From contig VLTN01000013.1 of the NCBI GenBank assembly GCA_008330645.1, positions 434,001 to 498,000 of the forward strand: 64,000 bases of DNA. The letters run 5' to 3'. This document shows, in pieces, positions 12,701 to 22,534 of the stretch. This stretch comes from Cafeteria roenbergensis. Taxonomy: Eukaryota > Sar > Bigyra > Bicosoecida > Cafeteriaceae. Position numbers and translations under genes: made by a program. The notes under the pieces are model-generated. The model did not search any database and was not told the DNA's origin. It saw nothing but the letters and a program-made list of their open reading frames with translations. Each line of letters starts with the position of its first letter. Position 1 is the stretch's first letter.

Positions 12701-15700
12701 CTCCTGCCGCGGCCAATGGTCACCAGGGTGTACGCTCGCATGGGCGTGGCTTCGATGTCCGCCGCGGCGTCGTCGTCCGAGCCCCCGTCCAGGGAATCGA
12801 GGCCGTAGAGCGAGCCCGCGTCCGCCTCGGCGTCGAGGGCCCCGTGGAACGCTCCCGGGGTGACCAACGCAGAGACTGAGCCGGCGCCGCCTCCCGCCGC
12901 CCGCCCCCACGCGCTGCCGGCGCTCCTCCCGCCCAGACTGGCCGCGCCCACGCCCTCGGCGCCCCCGAAGCGGCTGCCTCCCGCCCCGGAGCTCGCAGCT
13001 GCGGCCAGCACGAAGAGGTCTGCCTCGTCCTCGAAGCGGGCGCCCGAAGCGCCCCCGCCGGCGCCCGCCTCTCCCCTCCCGCCAGCGGCTCCCCTGGCGG
13101 CAGCGGCAGGCGGTCTCCCGGCAACGGACCGCGCCCCTGCGGCCAACGCGCTTTCCCGCTGGGGCGTGACCGGCAGCTGCGAGGCCAGGCCCATCGACAC
13201 CCCTCCCCCAGAGCGCCACCGAGTCGCTCTGTCCACCCCGCCCGAGTCGGCTCGCCCGCCGGAAGTTGCGGTGCTGCGGGCCCTGAGGCCGCCGAGACGA
13301 GACACCGCGAGAGACGTAGACGCGGCGCGCCCGCCGCTGAGCGACCCCTCTTGCCACGCCGCGTCGCTCATGTGGCGGCCGCGAGGGCCCCTGGCCGCGC
13401 CGCCGCCAAGGCCAGCACCGAGGCCCGCTCCGCCAGCCCTCACGCCAGATCCCATCCCGCCACAGGCTCCTGCGCCGCCCCCGGTACGGACCGCGGGTGC
13501 CACCCGCTCGCGCCGGGACGCCGGGGCCACGGTGCGGGCCCTGTCCCGCTGGCGCTGCGGGGGACCCCTGGGCTCCGTGCGGGCCGACGAGAAGGCCCCA
13601 ACAGACACCAGTCGAGAAGCGGGCGCTGGCCCCACTCCGCCGGCGCCCGCTGCGTGGCGCCGCCCGTGGTGGCGAGCGCTGCTGTGGCCGTGGCGGCCGT
13701 GGCGGCCGTGGTGGTGCTGGGCCCTGTGCGGATGTGAGCCCCAGCCCTCTGCGGCCGGTTGGCCGGGGTCGGCCAGCCCGGCGCGCGCGGCGTCGTCCCC
13801 GGTCCAGCTGTCGGGCAGCAGACCCACATCGCCGCCAGCGGCAGGTCCCACGAACTCTGCCGAGGCCGGCGCGGGCGCAGGGACAGCGGCTTCCAGGCCT
13901 GGTGTTGGGGGCGAAGCCGCGGGGCGACGGCCACGGATCGACACGACCGTCGCTGCGGAGCCACGGCGCGAGTGCGGCTGCCGTGGTGGGGCGCTGAGGG
14001 ACGTGTCGTCGCTCCTGTTGCCAAGGCTGTCACCCTGGGACAACTCCCGGCCGTGGCGGCGGGCGCCCCGGGCGACGGCTTGGCCGGGCACCAGCACTGG
14101 ACCGCTGCACTCTCCGCCTGCGGCAGGTGTACCGGCAGCGCCGTGCTCGCTCTCTGCCGCAGAGCCCTGCCCGGATATCGCGCCCTCGAGCATGTCCGCC
14201 CTGGCCACCTCAGCTCCAGCCGCGTCGACGGCCGGCGCCGTCAGGTCGACGACCGCCAGGTGGCCCCCGCTGCCCGCCGCTCTGTGTCCCGGGCCTGGCT
14301 GCTGGGCCCTGCCGGCGAGGGCTTTGGCAAGCTCGCCCGCGGGCGATATCGCGTCGGCGGAATGTGCCGCGGACAGGAGCGAGGCTGCAGGCGGCTGCCC
14401 AGCGGCGAGCACGCGGCCGGCTGACGCCTTGCGCAGCCTGCGCGGCTGCAGCATCGCCATGGGGACGTCGCCTCCGATGTGAAGTCCACCAGCGTCGTGG
14501 TCCAGGTCCTCCTCGCCGTCGTCGTGGTCGTCGTCTTGGTGGAGGTCGTGGTGGTCGTGGCGGCGGCGGCGGTGCTGGTGCTGGTGCTGATGTTGATGCT
14601 GGGAGTGCTGGCGGTGTCTGTGGCTGTGATCGTGGTCGTGCGACCTCGCTGGCTCCCTCGCGCCGCCGCCAATGCTGCTGGCGCCCTGGCCGACGCCTTG
14701 CCTGCGAGTTCCCGACCCCGCCCCAAGCGACCTCTGCCGCGAGCCCGAGCTGCCACCGCCGGCGACGGAACGACCCCCCGTTCCAGTCTGCGAGCGGGCG
14801 CTGCGGCCGGCGGAAGGACGCAGCGGGGGCGACTGCGACGTGGCGCCAGGCAGTCCCGCAAAGACGCCGGCCAAGCGGTTGCCTTGAGCGGAATCTGGCG
14901 CGGACGCCGTCGAGGCGCCATCGGCCGTGCTGCAGCCGCGACCGCCGCTTGCCTGGCGCTCTCCCGCAACACGCTGAGGTGTGCCGTGCCGCGCCTCTGC
15001 CCCGGCCGCTGCTTGCGCCCTTGCCGCCGCGGCGTCAGCCTGGGCAAGACGAAGGCCGCTCGCCAGCGCCGCGTCCGCCGCCGACAGATCCAGCCCCGCC
15101 AACGACCCCCCCGAGCCAGACCCGCGCGGCGACGCATCCCCCAGCGCGGCGAGTGCTGCGATGGAGGCGGGGCCGGCCCCGGTCCGGGCAGCCTCAGCCC
15201 GCCAGCTGAGGGCGGGGCCTCCCCTGCCCGTGGACGACGGACTGCTCCCCAGAGCCCCGCTGGCTGCGCCCCTGCCGCCCAGCGCTGAGCCCAGGATGCC
15301 GTGCCGGGGAAACATGCCTGGCTCGGCGCCGGGCAGGGCCACGTGGGGCGCAGCGTCGATGCTGAGTGAGCGACTTCTGCGCATCGCCCGACCGGGGCTG
15401 CCTCCGCTGCCGGTCAGCGGAGGCCCTGATGCAAAGGAGAGCTCGTCAGGGGGGGTGTGGGGCGCTCCTGGGGGCCCAAGCGCCAGAGCCGCAGGGTCCG
15501 AGCCCGGGAAGGCCGAGGACATGGGGTGCGACGACGGCGACGCCCCGACGGCTGCCAGCGCTGCTCGAAGCGACGGCGACACGTGGCTTGCGAGGGGCGG
15601 GGGCGCCAGCGCCGACGCCGAGCCCGTGACGAAACCGGCGGCCGAGGCGGGGGCGCCGCAGGGAAACGACCCGTTTCCGGACGACGCACGGCGTTGAAGC

Positions 15701-17193
15701 TGCCGGCGCTGGCGCTGGTGCTGTTCGTTGCTGTCGAGGGTGGGCGCTGCCCAGCCGTGCGACGGGGATGACCGTCTGAGCGACGCTGGGGAGCGCGGCG
15801 GCAAGGCCTGCCCAGCTGTTCGCGGGGACGGAGGCGTGGCTCTGCCGAGGTCAGGCATCGTCGCATCTGGGTCGGCCGGCGCGCTGGATGCAGCTCGGCC
15901 ATGATCGGTCGCTGACCGGGGATGGGACCCGATGCCAGCGACGGCCGTGAGGCTGCAGCCGCGGCCGTCCGAGGGGCCGGCCAGCTGGGCACGGGAGGAC
16001 GAGCCCTCCGGCGCGCTGAAGGGATGCGAATCAGCGACGGCGAGGCCGGGAGGGGCTTGATGGGCGGGTGCCCCGGCCTGGCGGGGGCCACTGGTCCGGC
16101 CGGCGGCCTGCTTGGCTGTGGCCGGGGGTGCGCTGGCGCCGCTGGGGCCGGCAGACAAGTGAGGACCGGCTGCTGCGACCGCCGCATGCGCTGCTGGTTT
16201 TGCTGTTGCTGGTACCGACGCCGAAACCGTCGCTGGTTGCAGAGGAGTGCCCGCTTGCGCTGAGGCACGGCTGGAGAACGCCCCGACCGCGACAGACATC
16301 TCGGTGGGAGAGGGGCGGCCTAGGCGCGACGGCGACACTGGGGTGCGCACGCGACCTGCAGTTGCTGCTGCCGCCGCCGCATCGACGTCGGACGTTGCCG
16401 CGGGGCTCCGTTCGCAGCAGGCCCAGCGCTCGTCCTTGGGGCTGCTGCATGCAACGCCGGAGGCGCGGCCGCTGCCGGCACCGCTGTCGCCCGACTCGTC
16501 ACGCGGCAGGCTCGGAGCTTGCGTCCACACACGGATCCCGTTGACCACCGTCGGCCTTCGCCTGGGGGGGGGCTGCTTCGGCCTCCCCGGCCCTGCTCTG
16601 CCCGCGGCTTGCTCATCGGCGCTTTCCCCCCTGCCCCCGGCTTCGCGGCTCCGAGGGTGGGCCGGCCCGGGCAAGCCCCCTGGTGCCGCGCTGCCGCAGC
16701 GGGAAACGGGCTGCGTTGCAGGGCGGCCGCCAGCGGCCCGGCCGGGAGCCGAGCCGGCCCGGGCGGCGTGAGCGCCTCCCCGCGCCAGGGAGAGCCTGTG
16801 CAGTGCCGAATAGATGCCGGGAGTCGAGTGGAAGGTGCCAGTCATGGGGTGCTGCCTGAGAGCGCGCTGCTTGAGGTACATGCCGATGGTAATCAGCGAG
16901 CCTTGGTGGTATTTCCAAGCCCCGCCCGACGGGGGCGCGTAGTGGAAGGCCCCGACGAGGGGGTTGCGGGCGCTCAGAATCCCCCCCGCAGGCATGAGTC
17001 GCAGCGTGCTGGATCCGTCATCGGGCGGTCGAGCGGGCGCAGTTTGCCGGCTGCCCCGAGCCTGAGTTGGGGGCTTGAGCGGCTGGGCAGTGGGCGCCTC
17101 GGGATGGGGCGCGACGCCCGTCCGTTGTGCCTCCTGCTCCCGTGCCGCAAGCGCCATCAGGGGCCCGCTCGCGCGCGGGAGAACCGAGGCCAT
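9772..17193 (-). CDS. Giant serine/threonine protein kinase with low-complexity N-terminal region
   Basis: The uninterrupted frame from the first ATG (17193) gives 2,473 residues; the frame is open above this but has no earlier ATG, so an upstream exon is possible. The last ~365 residues (about 2107-2470) are a eukaryotic protein kinase domain: Gly-loop VGDGGYAIVRFG, Lys2162 in ACAIKCIRK, catalytic HADLKPEN (Asp2300), Asp2352 in DFGHARP, GTAGYIAPEV and DMWAVGVILYEM. The HAD in place of HRD, the AGYIAPEV segment and the C-lobe resemble the CaMK group. The rest is Ala/Gly/Ser/Pro-rich and mostly disordered, with a His/Asp/Gln-rich run (about 14480-14650) and poly-Ala runs (about 11830-12060). 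Two short ordered-looking patches occur, RYVDVTIGGASHSITLRR and MRAYTLVTIGRG. The kinase call is firm. The coding status of the whole N-terminal region is less sure because stops are rare at this GC content. Confidence 0.8.
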   Translation of the reverse strand: MASVLPRASGPLMALAAREQEAQRTGVAPHPEAPTAQPLKPPTQARGSRQTAPARPPDDGSSTLRLMPAGGILSARNPLVGAFHYAPPSGGAWKYHQGSLITIGMYLKQRALRQHPMTGTFHSTPGIYSALHRLSLARGGAHAARAGSAPGRAAGGRPATQPVSRCGSAAPGGLPGPAHPRSREAGGRGESADEQAAGRAGPGRPKQPPPRRRPTVVNGIRVWTQAPSLPRDESGDSGAGSGRASGVACSSPKDERWACCERSPAATSDVDAAAAAATAGRVRTPVSPSRLGRPSPTEMSVAVGAFSSRASAQAGTPLQPATVSASVPATAKPAAHAAVAAAGPHLSAGPSGASAPPATAKQAAGRTSGPRQAGAPAHQAPPGLAVADSHPFSAPEGSSSRAQLAGPSDGRGCSLTAVAGIGSHPRSATDHGRAASSAPADPDATMPDLGRATPPSPRTAGQALPPRSPASLRRSSPSHGWAAPTLDSNEQHQRQRRQLQRRASSGNGSFPCGAPASAAGFVTGSASALAPPPLASHVSPSLRAALAAVGASPSSHPMSSAFPGSDPAALALGPPGAPHTPPDELSFASGPPLTGSGGSPGRAMRRSRSLSIDAAPHVALPGAEPGMFPRHGILGSALGGRGAASGALGSSPSSTGRGGPALSWRAEAARTGAGPASIAALAALGDASPRGSGSGGSLAGLDLSAADAALASGLRLAQADAAAARAQAAAGAEARHGTPQRVAGERQASGGRGCSTADGASTASAPDSAQGNRLAGVFAGLPGATSQSPPLRPSAGRSARSQTGTGGRSVAGGGSSGSRQRSLGAGSGTRRQGVGQGASSIGGGAREPARSHDHDHSHRHRQHSQHQHQHQHQHRRRRHDHHDLHQDDDHDDGEEDLDHDAGGLHIGGDVPMAMLQPRRLRKASAGRVLAAGQPPAASLLSAAHSADAISPAGELAKALAGRAQQPGPGHRAAGSGGHLAVVDLTAPAVDAAGAEVARADMLEGAISGQGSAAESEHGAAGTPAAGGECSGPVLVPGQAVARGARRHGRELSQGDSLGNRSDDTSLSAPPRQPHSRRGSAATVVSIRGRRPAASPPTPGLEAAVPAPAPASAEFVGPAAGGDVGLLPDSWTGDDAARAGLADPGQPAAEGWGSHPHRAQHHHGRHGRHGHSSARHHGRRHAAGAGGVGPAPASRLVSVGAFSSARTEPRGPPQRQRDRARTVAPASRRERVAPAVRTGGGAGACGGMGSGVRAGGAGLGAGLGGGAARGPRGRHMSDAAWQEGSLSGGRAASTSLAVSRLGGLRARSTATSGGRADSGGVDRATRWRSGGGVSMGLASQLPVTPQRESALAAGARSVAGRPPAAAARGAAGGRGEAGAGGGASGARFEDEADLFVLAAAASSGAGGSRFGGAEGVGAASLGGRSAGSAWGRAAGGGAGSVSALVTPGAFHGALDAEADAGSLYGLDSLDGGSDDDAAADIEATPMRAYTLVTIGRGRRHHRSPPHRPAGWRARADGRPGGSLPPPLSIMPPAGALPAHVHHDGPGPADIGNGATALNAGEAGAPASAAPATVAAASAVAPDQAPRSSSLAGPRETAQTPQPARDIAQASGGSASGSCGGDAEGGQGCAAGLPASAAGSGSTSPAASPEAHSADGAATPSASGAPVSSSTPSPTRFQLREGATQHLAGQAIAAAPKLAAAVQSERTHRAWLTAAAAAAMPTQDGTAAASGGAAAAAAAAAEAAAAAAAAMSVATSTGPSAASAALDVADAATAAAWAGRAAAAAAAAAVAVSPATSGATSGAPTTLPSSMAVAGRPRAAPFDPSSLAAAPRLIARHATHPGTASAPSPLLADGDRSSRAAAATPADAAAAAAAEAAGRAPGHTHAPPPPTLAYDFGYGRGETAAPVGGLTVTPAIARYRAWERARLAAAESLAAGNRAAARAFGGLRYVDVTIGGASHSITLRRNQAWRVSVPPTAAIRARLAGAHDAAATAGSAAGPVGARPGQPGAGAGAAAQGAGTGGAAGAGAGAGPGHGAGGHALAAGRPQGFGAAAAAAAAAAAEGATGRAGAAAAAGKWKSSRAVPWLGVVPLVAGPDGSSVPIRRVEDAYELGERVGDGGYAIVRFGKRRSSPLAGAAGGDTVAASGGASTGGASSGGRGACAIKCIRKRYLTTAEERHCVLREVSIHRSLRHRRIVRLWDAFEDDAFAYLVLERVNGGTLHQHLKAERLHVAKARRRLQSEGGSSASSAPAGAEGAGRGRSGKPLPPAARDGLMSEATARRVTEQLLDALAYLHGKDILHADLKPENILLQRRPVASAPSAPASGASGSAAATAAKPAAGANRSRQFESVKLCDFGHARPARDARYYRVTGDVRLVPFEAVLGTAGYIAPEVLTRQPYSPSIDMWAVGVILYEMVAGYPPFRPPTRCLTHKLEFPDRGWLGVSEACKDLCSRLLAVDPKQRMRAQQALGHAWFQD
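14480..14650 (-). repeat. His/Asp/Gln-rich coding repeat in the giant kinase
   Basis: Imperfect CAC/CAT/GAC/CAG triplet repeats encode an alternating His-Asp then His-Gln run (HDHDHSHRHRQHSQHQHQHQ and onward) followed by an Asp/Glu-rich tail. Such runs often bind divalent metals, but that is inference. Triplet slippage would make this stretch length-polymorphic. Confidence 0.7.
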
Positions 17194-17955
17194 GGCGGGG
17201 GCGACACTGCTGCTGTCGCGCGGATCGAGCCACGAGGCCGCCCGGAGGCCGCCAGGCGCCCCCACTCGCGGGGGTGCGCGGCTGGGTGCACCGGCAGCAC
17301 GGGGCTCTCGCGAATATGGTCCACGGGGGGCGGCAGCCTCGCGAGGGGGGGCGGGAGGCGAGGGAGTTTCGGTGGCGATGACCTGGCGAGAGAGCTGGGC
17401 CGATTGACTCTGCCGTGCAGTCGGCGGCCGTAATAATGGCCCCGAACTCCGACTTCAACTATGCGTTCGCGCGTGATCGGCCGCTGACCGCTGGGTGGCC
17501 GCGGCAGTCGCGAGGGACGCGACCCTCAGGCTGCAGCAACCGTGCCACATTCTCGTGCATGCAGCGCTTTGCGCCGGTGCTGAGCGGGAAGAGGGGAGAG
17601 GGGGCGCGCGCGGGGGGCTCCGGCCCCCATGCCGGCCCCCGGCGGCGAGCGCAATGCAGCAACGCCGCGAAGGGCGCGATCGTCGTTAAACTCCAGCGAG
17701 CCAGCACGAGTGGCGACAGCGACGCCGCACCGAGCTCGCCCTGAGGCGCAGCCGGGGGCCCTCCCTCTAGATAGCTGCCCCTTCCGAACGATGCGCGACC
17801 CTCGCCCTGCTCGTCCGCGGCGCCGGCGGAGGAACAGCGCCGGCGCAAGAACAATCAGCAGCCGCTCTGCCTTCGGCGAGGCAACCCGGCCACTCCTCGG
17901 CACTCACAGCCCTGTCGCCCGAGCTGCGAAGCGCAAGGGCGACAGCGAGCGAGCC
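17194..17955. other. Divergent intergenic region, 762 bp
   Basis: This region lies between the start of the minus-strand giant kinase and the likely start of the plus-strand MscS gene, so it should hold two promoters or a shared one. The MscS reading frame is already open from an ATG at 17629 and has another at 17788, so part of it could be coding. I see no other gene. Confidence 0.45.
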
Positions 17956-20900
17956 ATGACCAGCATCGAGATGTCCTCGATCCCTGGGTTTGCGGTGGAG
18001 CGCGCAGTGCTGCAGCTGGACGACGAGGTGCCGAGCTCACGGGTGCTTGCGGAGTGGCTTGGCGTGCGCGCGGCGTGGCGCAAGCGCTCGCGCACCGCGG
18101 CGCGGCTACTCGAAGAAGGCGGCCGAGTGTGCTGCTGCACACTGTCCTGCTGCGGGCGCGTGGTCATCACGCCGTCTGGCATCGACGACGATGAGGACGA
18201 GGAGGAAACGAGCGGCGACGACGACGGCATGAGCGGCTCGGCATCCGATGGCGACGGCGAAATGACCACCGGCCGCGCGCGTGGAGATACCCAGGATGGC
18301 TTGCAGGAGCCCGGCGCCGCAATGCCGGCCGGAGGGGTGGCGGCCATGTCGCCCAGAGGCTCAGCGCAGGCCAGCCAGCGGCGACCCCGCTCCGCCAGCA
18401 AGACGAGGCCCGCCCAGCCCTGCTGCAAGTGCCACGTGCCGAGATACTGCAGACCCGCGGTTTGCCTGACGGCCGTCCGAAAGTGGCTTGGTCAAGTCAT
18501 GGGGGCCATCTTTGGCGCGCTGCGATGGTTCGTGATGGCGGCTCTTTTCGTTGCCGCCGGCATGCTCGCTGTGCTGATCGACGGCAGCGGGTTTCTGGAC
18601 GCGCTTGCCATCACGGGCTCAAGCGGGACCGCCTCAACGCTGACCCTGGCGGGCGCCCCGCTTGCGTCGTGGTGCTTCTTCGCCGCCGCCTGCACGATTG
18701 CAGTGCCCCCGCTCCGCTTCCTCGCGCTCATCGGCGTGGGCATGGTGAACTTTTGCATCCCCCGGCGATGGACTGCGGCCCGCCTCTACGTTGTGACTGC
18801 CCGCGGCCCCGTGTGGCGCGTAGCCTGGACGGTCCTGTTTCCGTTCTTGTGGTCAGCAATTGTTGGCGAGCCCATCTTCCCCAACATCCGCCTCCGAATC
18901 ACCCTCGTCCTGGCTGCCGCAGCGATCCTTGAGGGGGCAATTTCCGTTTCCCTGCGCGCGTACCGCCAGGCGGCCCACCTAGCGGCGTTCCAGTCCAAAG
19001 TGGACGCGCTGCAGACGCGGCTGCGAGCCTTTCAGGCGCTGACGCTGCTGGCGTCCAGCGTGGCAGCTGCGCGCCGCCGGTTCCACCTTCTCTTCCCCGG
19101 CCGCGCAGCCACGCTGGCTGCGGCCATGGCCAAGGGCGACGGCAAGCTCCCGTCCGGACCCGGGGCGGCCGGCATGGCCAGCCGCTTCGGCCTGCGCGCG
19201 CCGCACCCGCTGTCGCCCGTCAAGGAGGGAAGCGCCGTGGCGCCAGCCGGAGTGGGCGAGGCAGTCGGCCTTGACCTGGGCGCCAGCGCTGACGGCGAGG
19301 TATTCACACAGCTGCATGGCGCGGCAGGCGGCCGCACGGACCACACCGCGGCTCGCCCCCTGCCCGTGAGCACGGGCCGTGGCTCCGCCGGCCTTCGCCT
19401 GCTCGAGATGCCGCGCTCCCTCGCGGATATGGTCGTAGCCCCGCCCACGAACGCCCCCGCCTCCTTCAACGGGGAGCTCATCGGTGGCACGTCCTCGGGA
19501 ATCCTGGGCCAGACCAGCTCCGCCTTTGGAGGGCGGCCCTCCCACAGGGACACCCCGGCTCGCTCCCACAGCTTCACGGGCGGCCGCAGGGGCATGGACC
19601 TCGCTGCGGGCCGCTCCTCGCAGGCCGAGGACGGCCCAACGTTCCTCCGCACCGCTCCCTTCGGCGCCCACGGAGACCACGGCAGTGGCCACTCTGGGCC
19701 TCACCACGCAAGCTCCACCGGCCGCCGCGCCAGCGAGGCCGACATCGAGTCCTCCAAGGGCCGCGGCTCCTCGGGCCGCGAGTGGACCTTCGTCCCCTCG
19801 GCGGCGGAGCTGCGTTGGTCGTCGGCATCGCTCGCCGCAGTTGCGGAGGCGATTGTGTTTGCGGGACCCAAGGGCGCTGCTCGCCGCGCCGAGATGCGCG
19901 ACCGCTGGGGCTGGATGGACATGGCGGCCAGGGCGGACAAGGAGGCGGTGGCCAACCCGACGGCGCTCGACGACCTCGTCATGGGGCTGGCCTCCACCAG
20001 CGACGGAGACGACAGCAGCGTCAGCAGCAGCGAGGGCAGCGGCGGCAACAGCGACGACGACGGAGTGGCGCGGGGCCGTGCTGCGGTGAGCGACGCGACC
20101 ATGCTCGCCGCGGCTCGGGCGGCGGCAGCCGACTTGGGCGTGCACCTCCCAGCATCCGCAGACGCGGCGGACAAGACCGGGTCCGGGAACGCGGCAGCTA
20201 CCGCAGCCGCAGCGGCTGCCAGCGGCGGTGACGCCGCCAACGGAGGAGTGGGCTCGGGTCCTTCGCTGGCAGCCATGCTGGGACTGCGCCGCGGCGGCAA
20301 AGGCGGCGCCGGCAGCGTCGCCTCCGGCGCCATCCCCCTCTTCGCGGTCAAGGGCGTCGCTCCCGCCACTGCGAGCAAGTCCGCCACCCCCGTGCGCGGT
20401 GTGGGCGTCTCGGGCGGATCCGCGGCGCTCCCTCAGCCCACGCTGGTGGGCGCGCTCTCCACCCGCGCGGCGCGAAAGGTGATGTTTGAGGCCTTCTCAC
20501 ACCTCGACTACAAGCGCAGCGGGCGCGTGACCGTCGAGATGATGGCGTCAAGGCTCGGCGTGCCTGCCCACGCCGCGGCGGAAATTTTTCACCAAGTCGC
20601 CTCCGTGCCGACGGAGGCGCTGTCCAAGCGCGACTTTGCGGCGGCGGGAGCCAAGCTCGTGCACGACTTGCGGGCGCTGGGCCGCACAGTGGAGGACTTT
20701 GGGGCGGTTGCGACGGCCGTGCGCCTCGCCGCGCTGGGCGTGTGGGCGGTGGTCGTGCTCTTTGTGGGGCTGTGGGCCTTCCAGGTGAGCCTGCTGGACG
20801 TGGTGGTGCCTTTCGGCCTCATGTTCACCTCGCTCGGGTTCGCGGCCGGCGAGCCTGCAAAGGTCTTCTTCAACGGTCTCTTCGTGCTCACTGCGTACGC

Positions 20901-22305
20901 CCCGTTCGAGGTCGGGGACCGCGTCTCCATCAACGGCATGCGCGTGATGACCGTGACCAAGATCGGCGTGGTGTCCACGTGGTACCGCACCGTGTCCGGC
21001 CGCGAGATGATGCTGTCCAACCACACCCTGCTCCTGGCCAACGTTGAGAACTACTCCCGGTGCAAGGCGGCCAACGTGGAGATCCTCTTCACGATCGGCT
21101 TCCGCACCACGCCGAGGCAGTTCGACGCCTTCGTCGAGACCGTGGTGGCGTACGCGAACGGCCTTCCAACGCGCTGGGAGGAGGACAGCGTCGACGTGAT
21201 GATCAAGGACGGCAGCGGCGTCGACAGCAAGCTGAACTTCGTCATTTGGCTCACCCACCGCCGGGGCTGGAACGAGAGCTTGGAGGTGCTGACTGACGCG
21301 TCTCGCGCCACCATGTTCTTCATTCAGGCGATGCAGCGGCTTGGCATCGAGTACGTGTCCAGCGCTCAGCCTGTCATGCTCAAGGTGGAGGATGCGAAGC
21401 TTCGCCAAGCCGCCGCAATGGTGGCGGCCGCCGCGCACGGTGGCCACGCTGGAGCCAGGCTCCACGCCGCGGACGACAGCTTCGTGGCCGCTGCTGAGGC
21501 GGCAGAGGGAGCGGCGGAGAAGTCGGGCAGAGCAGGGAGCGCCGGCAGGGAGCGCCGGGCAAGCCTCACTCGCGCCGGCGGCAGCCGCGCCATCGGGGCG
21601 CGCCGCGGCAGTTTCGGGGCGCTGAGTGGCTCAGGAGCAGACGCAGGCGCGGCGTCTGCAGCGCTCGCCGGGGCCTTCTCCGCCACCCCTGGACCCATGA
21701 CGCCGCCGGCTGCGGAGAGCAAGTCGCTGGGCCGACGGGCCGACTCTGGGCGCATCACGGCCACAAAGACGTCTCGAGGACACGCTCATGCTGCGTCCGG
21801 GGGCAGCGACGGCCTGCTGGGCGAGGGCCTTCGCCGCACCGGAAGCGAGGGCAGGTCGCTGGCTGCCTTGAAAAGGCAGGAGCCGCTTCACAAGCGCAGC
21901 TCGCGCGTTGCTGGGCTGGGGGGCGCGCCCCACAGGAGCACCAGGCATGCCAACGACGGGGCCGCGAGCCAGGGGACAGTTGCGGGAAACCCGAACATGG
22001 TGAACGAGTGGGACTTTGGAGGCAGCCTGTACCGCCCGGAGCCAATCGATTTGGCGGCATGGGCCAGGAGGGGGACGGGCGGCGGCCACAGCCCCTGCGG
22101 GGACACCCGCACCGTGGACGAGGCGCGCGTCAAGGGCTTCGATCCCAAGGACTTTGCGGCCTCCTTTGAGCCGCCGAGGCTCGGTGCCGTGGGCAAGCTC
22201 GCCGCGTCCGGAACCTACGACGAGCGCCTCGCAGCAAACAGGCTACGCAAGCGCAATGCCATGGCAGCGGCGGCCGCTGCGCATGGCGTGCACGGCAAGC
22301 GTTGA
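17956..22305 (+). CDS. MscS-family mechanosensitive ion channel with long intracellular extensions
   Basis: Likely a membrane-tension-gated channel. From the ATG at 17956 (MTSIEMSSIPGF) it has 1,449 residues; in-frame ATGs at 17629 and 17788 would add up to 109 Arg/Ala-rich residues that look untranslated. Hydrophobic helices lie at about 18500-18960 (WFVMAALFVAAGMLAVLI and three more), then a ~480-residue Ser/Gly/Ala-rich cytosolic loop. A degenerate EF-hand-like segment (HLDYKRSGRVTVEMM, about 20500) precedes the pore helix and the MscS beta domain (about 20730-21380), recognised by FEVGDRVSINGMRV, STWYRTVSGREMMLSNH and LFTIGF. This layout, with loop, EF-like segment and MscS core, matches the algal and plant MSL type rather than bacterial MscS. 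The last ~300 residues are Ala/Gly/Ser-rich. No intron is needed. It converges on the minus-strand gene at 22535. Confidence 0.9.
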   Translation: MTSIEMSSIPGFAVERAVLQLDDEVPSSRVLAEWLGVRAAWRKRSRTAARLLEEGGRVCCCTLSCCGRVVITPSGIDDDEDEEETSGDDDGMSGSASDGDGEMTTGRARGDTQDGLQEPGAAMPAGGVAAMSPRGSAQASQRRPRSASKTRPAQPCCKCHVPRYCRPAVCLTAVRKWLGQVMGAIFGALRWFVMAALFVAAGMLAVLIDGSGFLDALAITGSSGTASTLTLAGAPLASWCFFAAACTIAVPPLRFLALIGVGMVNFCIPRRWTAARLYVVTARGPVWRVAWTVLFPFLWSAIVGEPIFPNIRLRITLVLAAAAILEGAISVSLRAYRQAAHLAAFQSKVDALQTRLRAFQALTLLASSVAAARRRFHLLFPGRAATLAAAMAKGDGKLPSGPGAAGMASRFGLRAPHPLSPVKEGSAVAPAGVGEAVGLDLGASADGEVFTQLHGAAGGRTDHTAARPLPVSTGRGSAGLRLLEMPRSLADMVVAPPTNAPASFNGELIGGTSSGILGQTSSAFGGRPSHRDTPARSHSFTGGRRGMDLAAGRSSQAEDGPTFLRTAPFGAHGDHGSGHSGPHHASSTGRRASEADIESSKGRGSSGREWTFVPSAAELRWSSASLAAVAEAIVFAGPKGAARRAEMRDRWGWMDMAARADKEAVANPTALDDLVMGLASTSDGDDSSVSSSEGSGGNSDDDGVARGRAAVSDATMLAAARAAAADLGVHLPASADAADKTGSGNAAATAAAAAASGGDAANGGVGSGPSLAAMLGLRRGGKGGAGSVASGAIPLFAVKGVAPATASKSATPVRGVGVSGGSAALPQPTLVGALSTRAARKVMFEAFSHLDYKRSGRVTVEMMASRLGVPAHAAAEIFHQVASVPTEALSKRDFAAAGAKLVHDLRALGRTVEDFGAVATAVRLAALGVWAVVVLFVGLWAFQVSLLDVVVPFGLMFTSLGFAAGEPAKVFFNGLFVLTAYAPFEVGDRVSINGMRVMTVTKIGVVSTWYRTVSGREMMLSNHTLLLANVENYSRCKAANVEILFTIGFRTTPRQFDAFVETVVAYANGLPTRWEEDSVDVMIKDGSGVDSKLNFVIWLTHRRGWNESLEVLTDASRATMFFIQAMQRLGIEYVSSAQPVMLKVEDAKLRQAAAMVAAAAHGGHAGARLHAADDSFVAAAEAAEGAAEKSGRAGSAGRERRASLTRAGGSRAIGARRGSFGALSGSGADAGAASAALAGAFSATPGPMTPPAAESKSLGRRADSGRITATKTSRGHAHAASGGSDGLLGEGLRRTGSEGRSLAALKRQEPLHKRSSRVAGLGGAPHRSTRHANDGAASQGTVAGNPNMVNEWDFGGSLYRPEPIDLAAWARRGTGGGHSPCGDTRTVDEARVKGFDPKDFAASFEPPRLGAVGKLAASGTYDERLAANRLRKRNAMAAAAAAHGVHGKR

Positions 22306-22534
22306 TTGGGTGGGTGTGCGTGTCTGAGCGTGCGAGTGAAGCCGGGTTGCAGAGGGGAAGGGAGGAGCAGCGAGCATGCACGCAAAGCCACTCACTTCGA
22401 CCGGACCACAATGATGGCATGCCCCCGCACACCTCAAATGAGGCAAATGCTTCCCGAAAGACCAGCACCCGGGAGAGGCGAGGAGGGGGGCGCGGGACAA
22501 CGCGGCGGCGCCGCATGCCGGCAGTTGCATGTGC

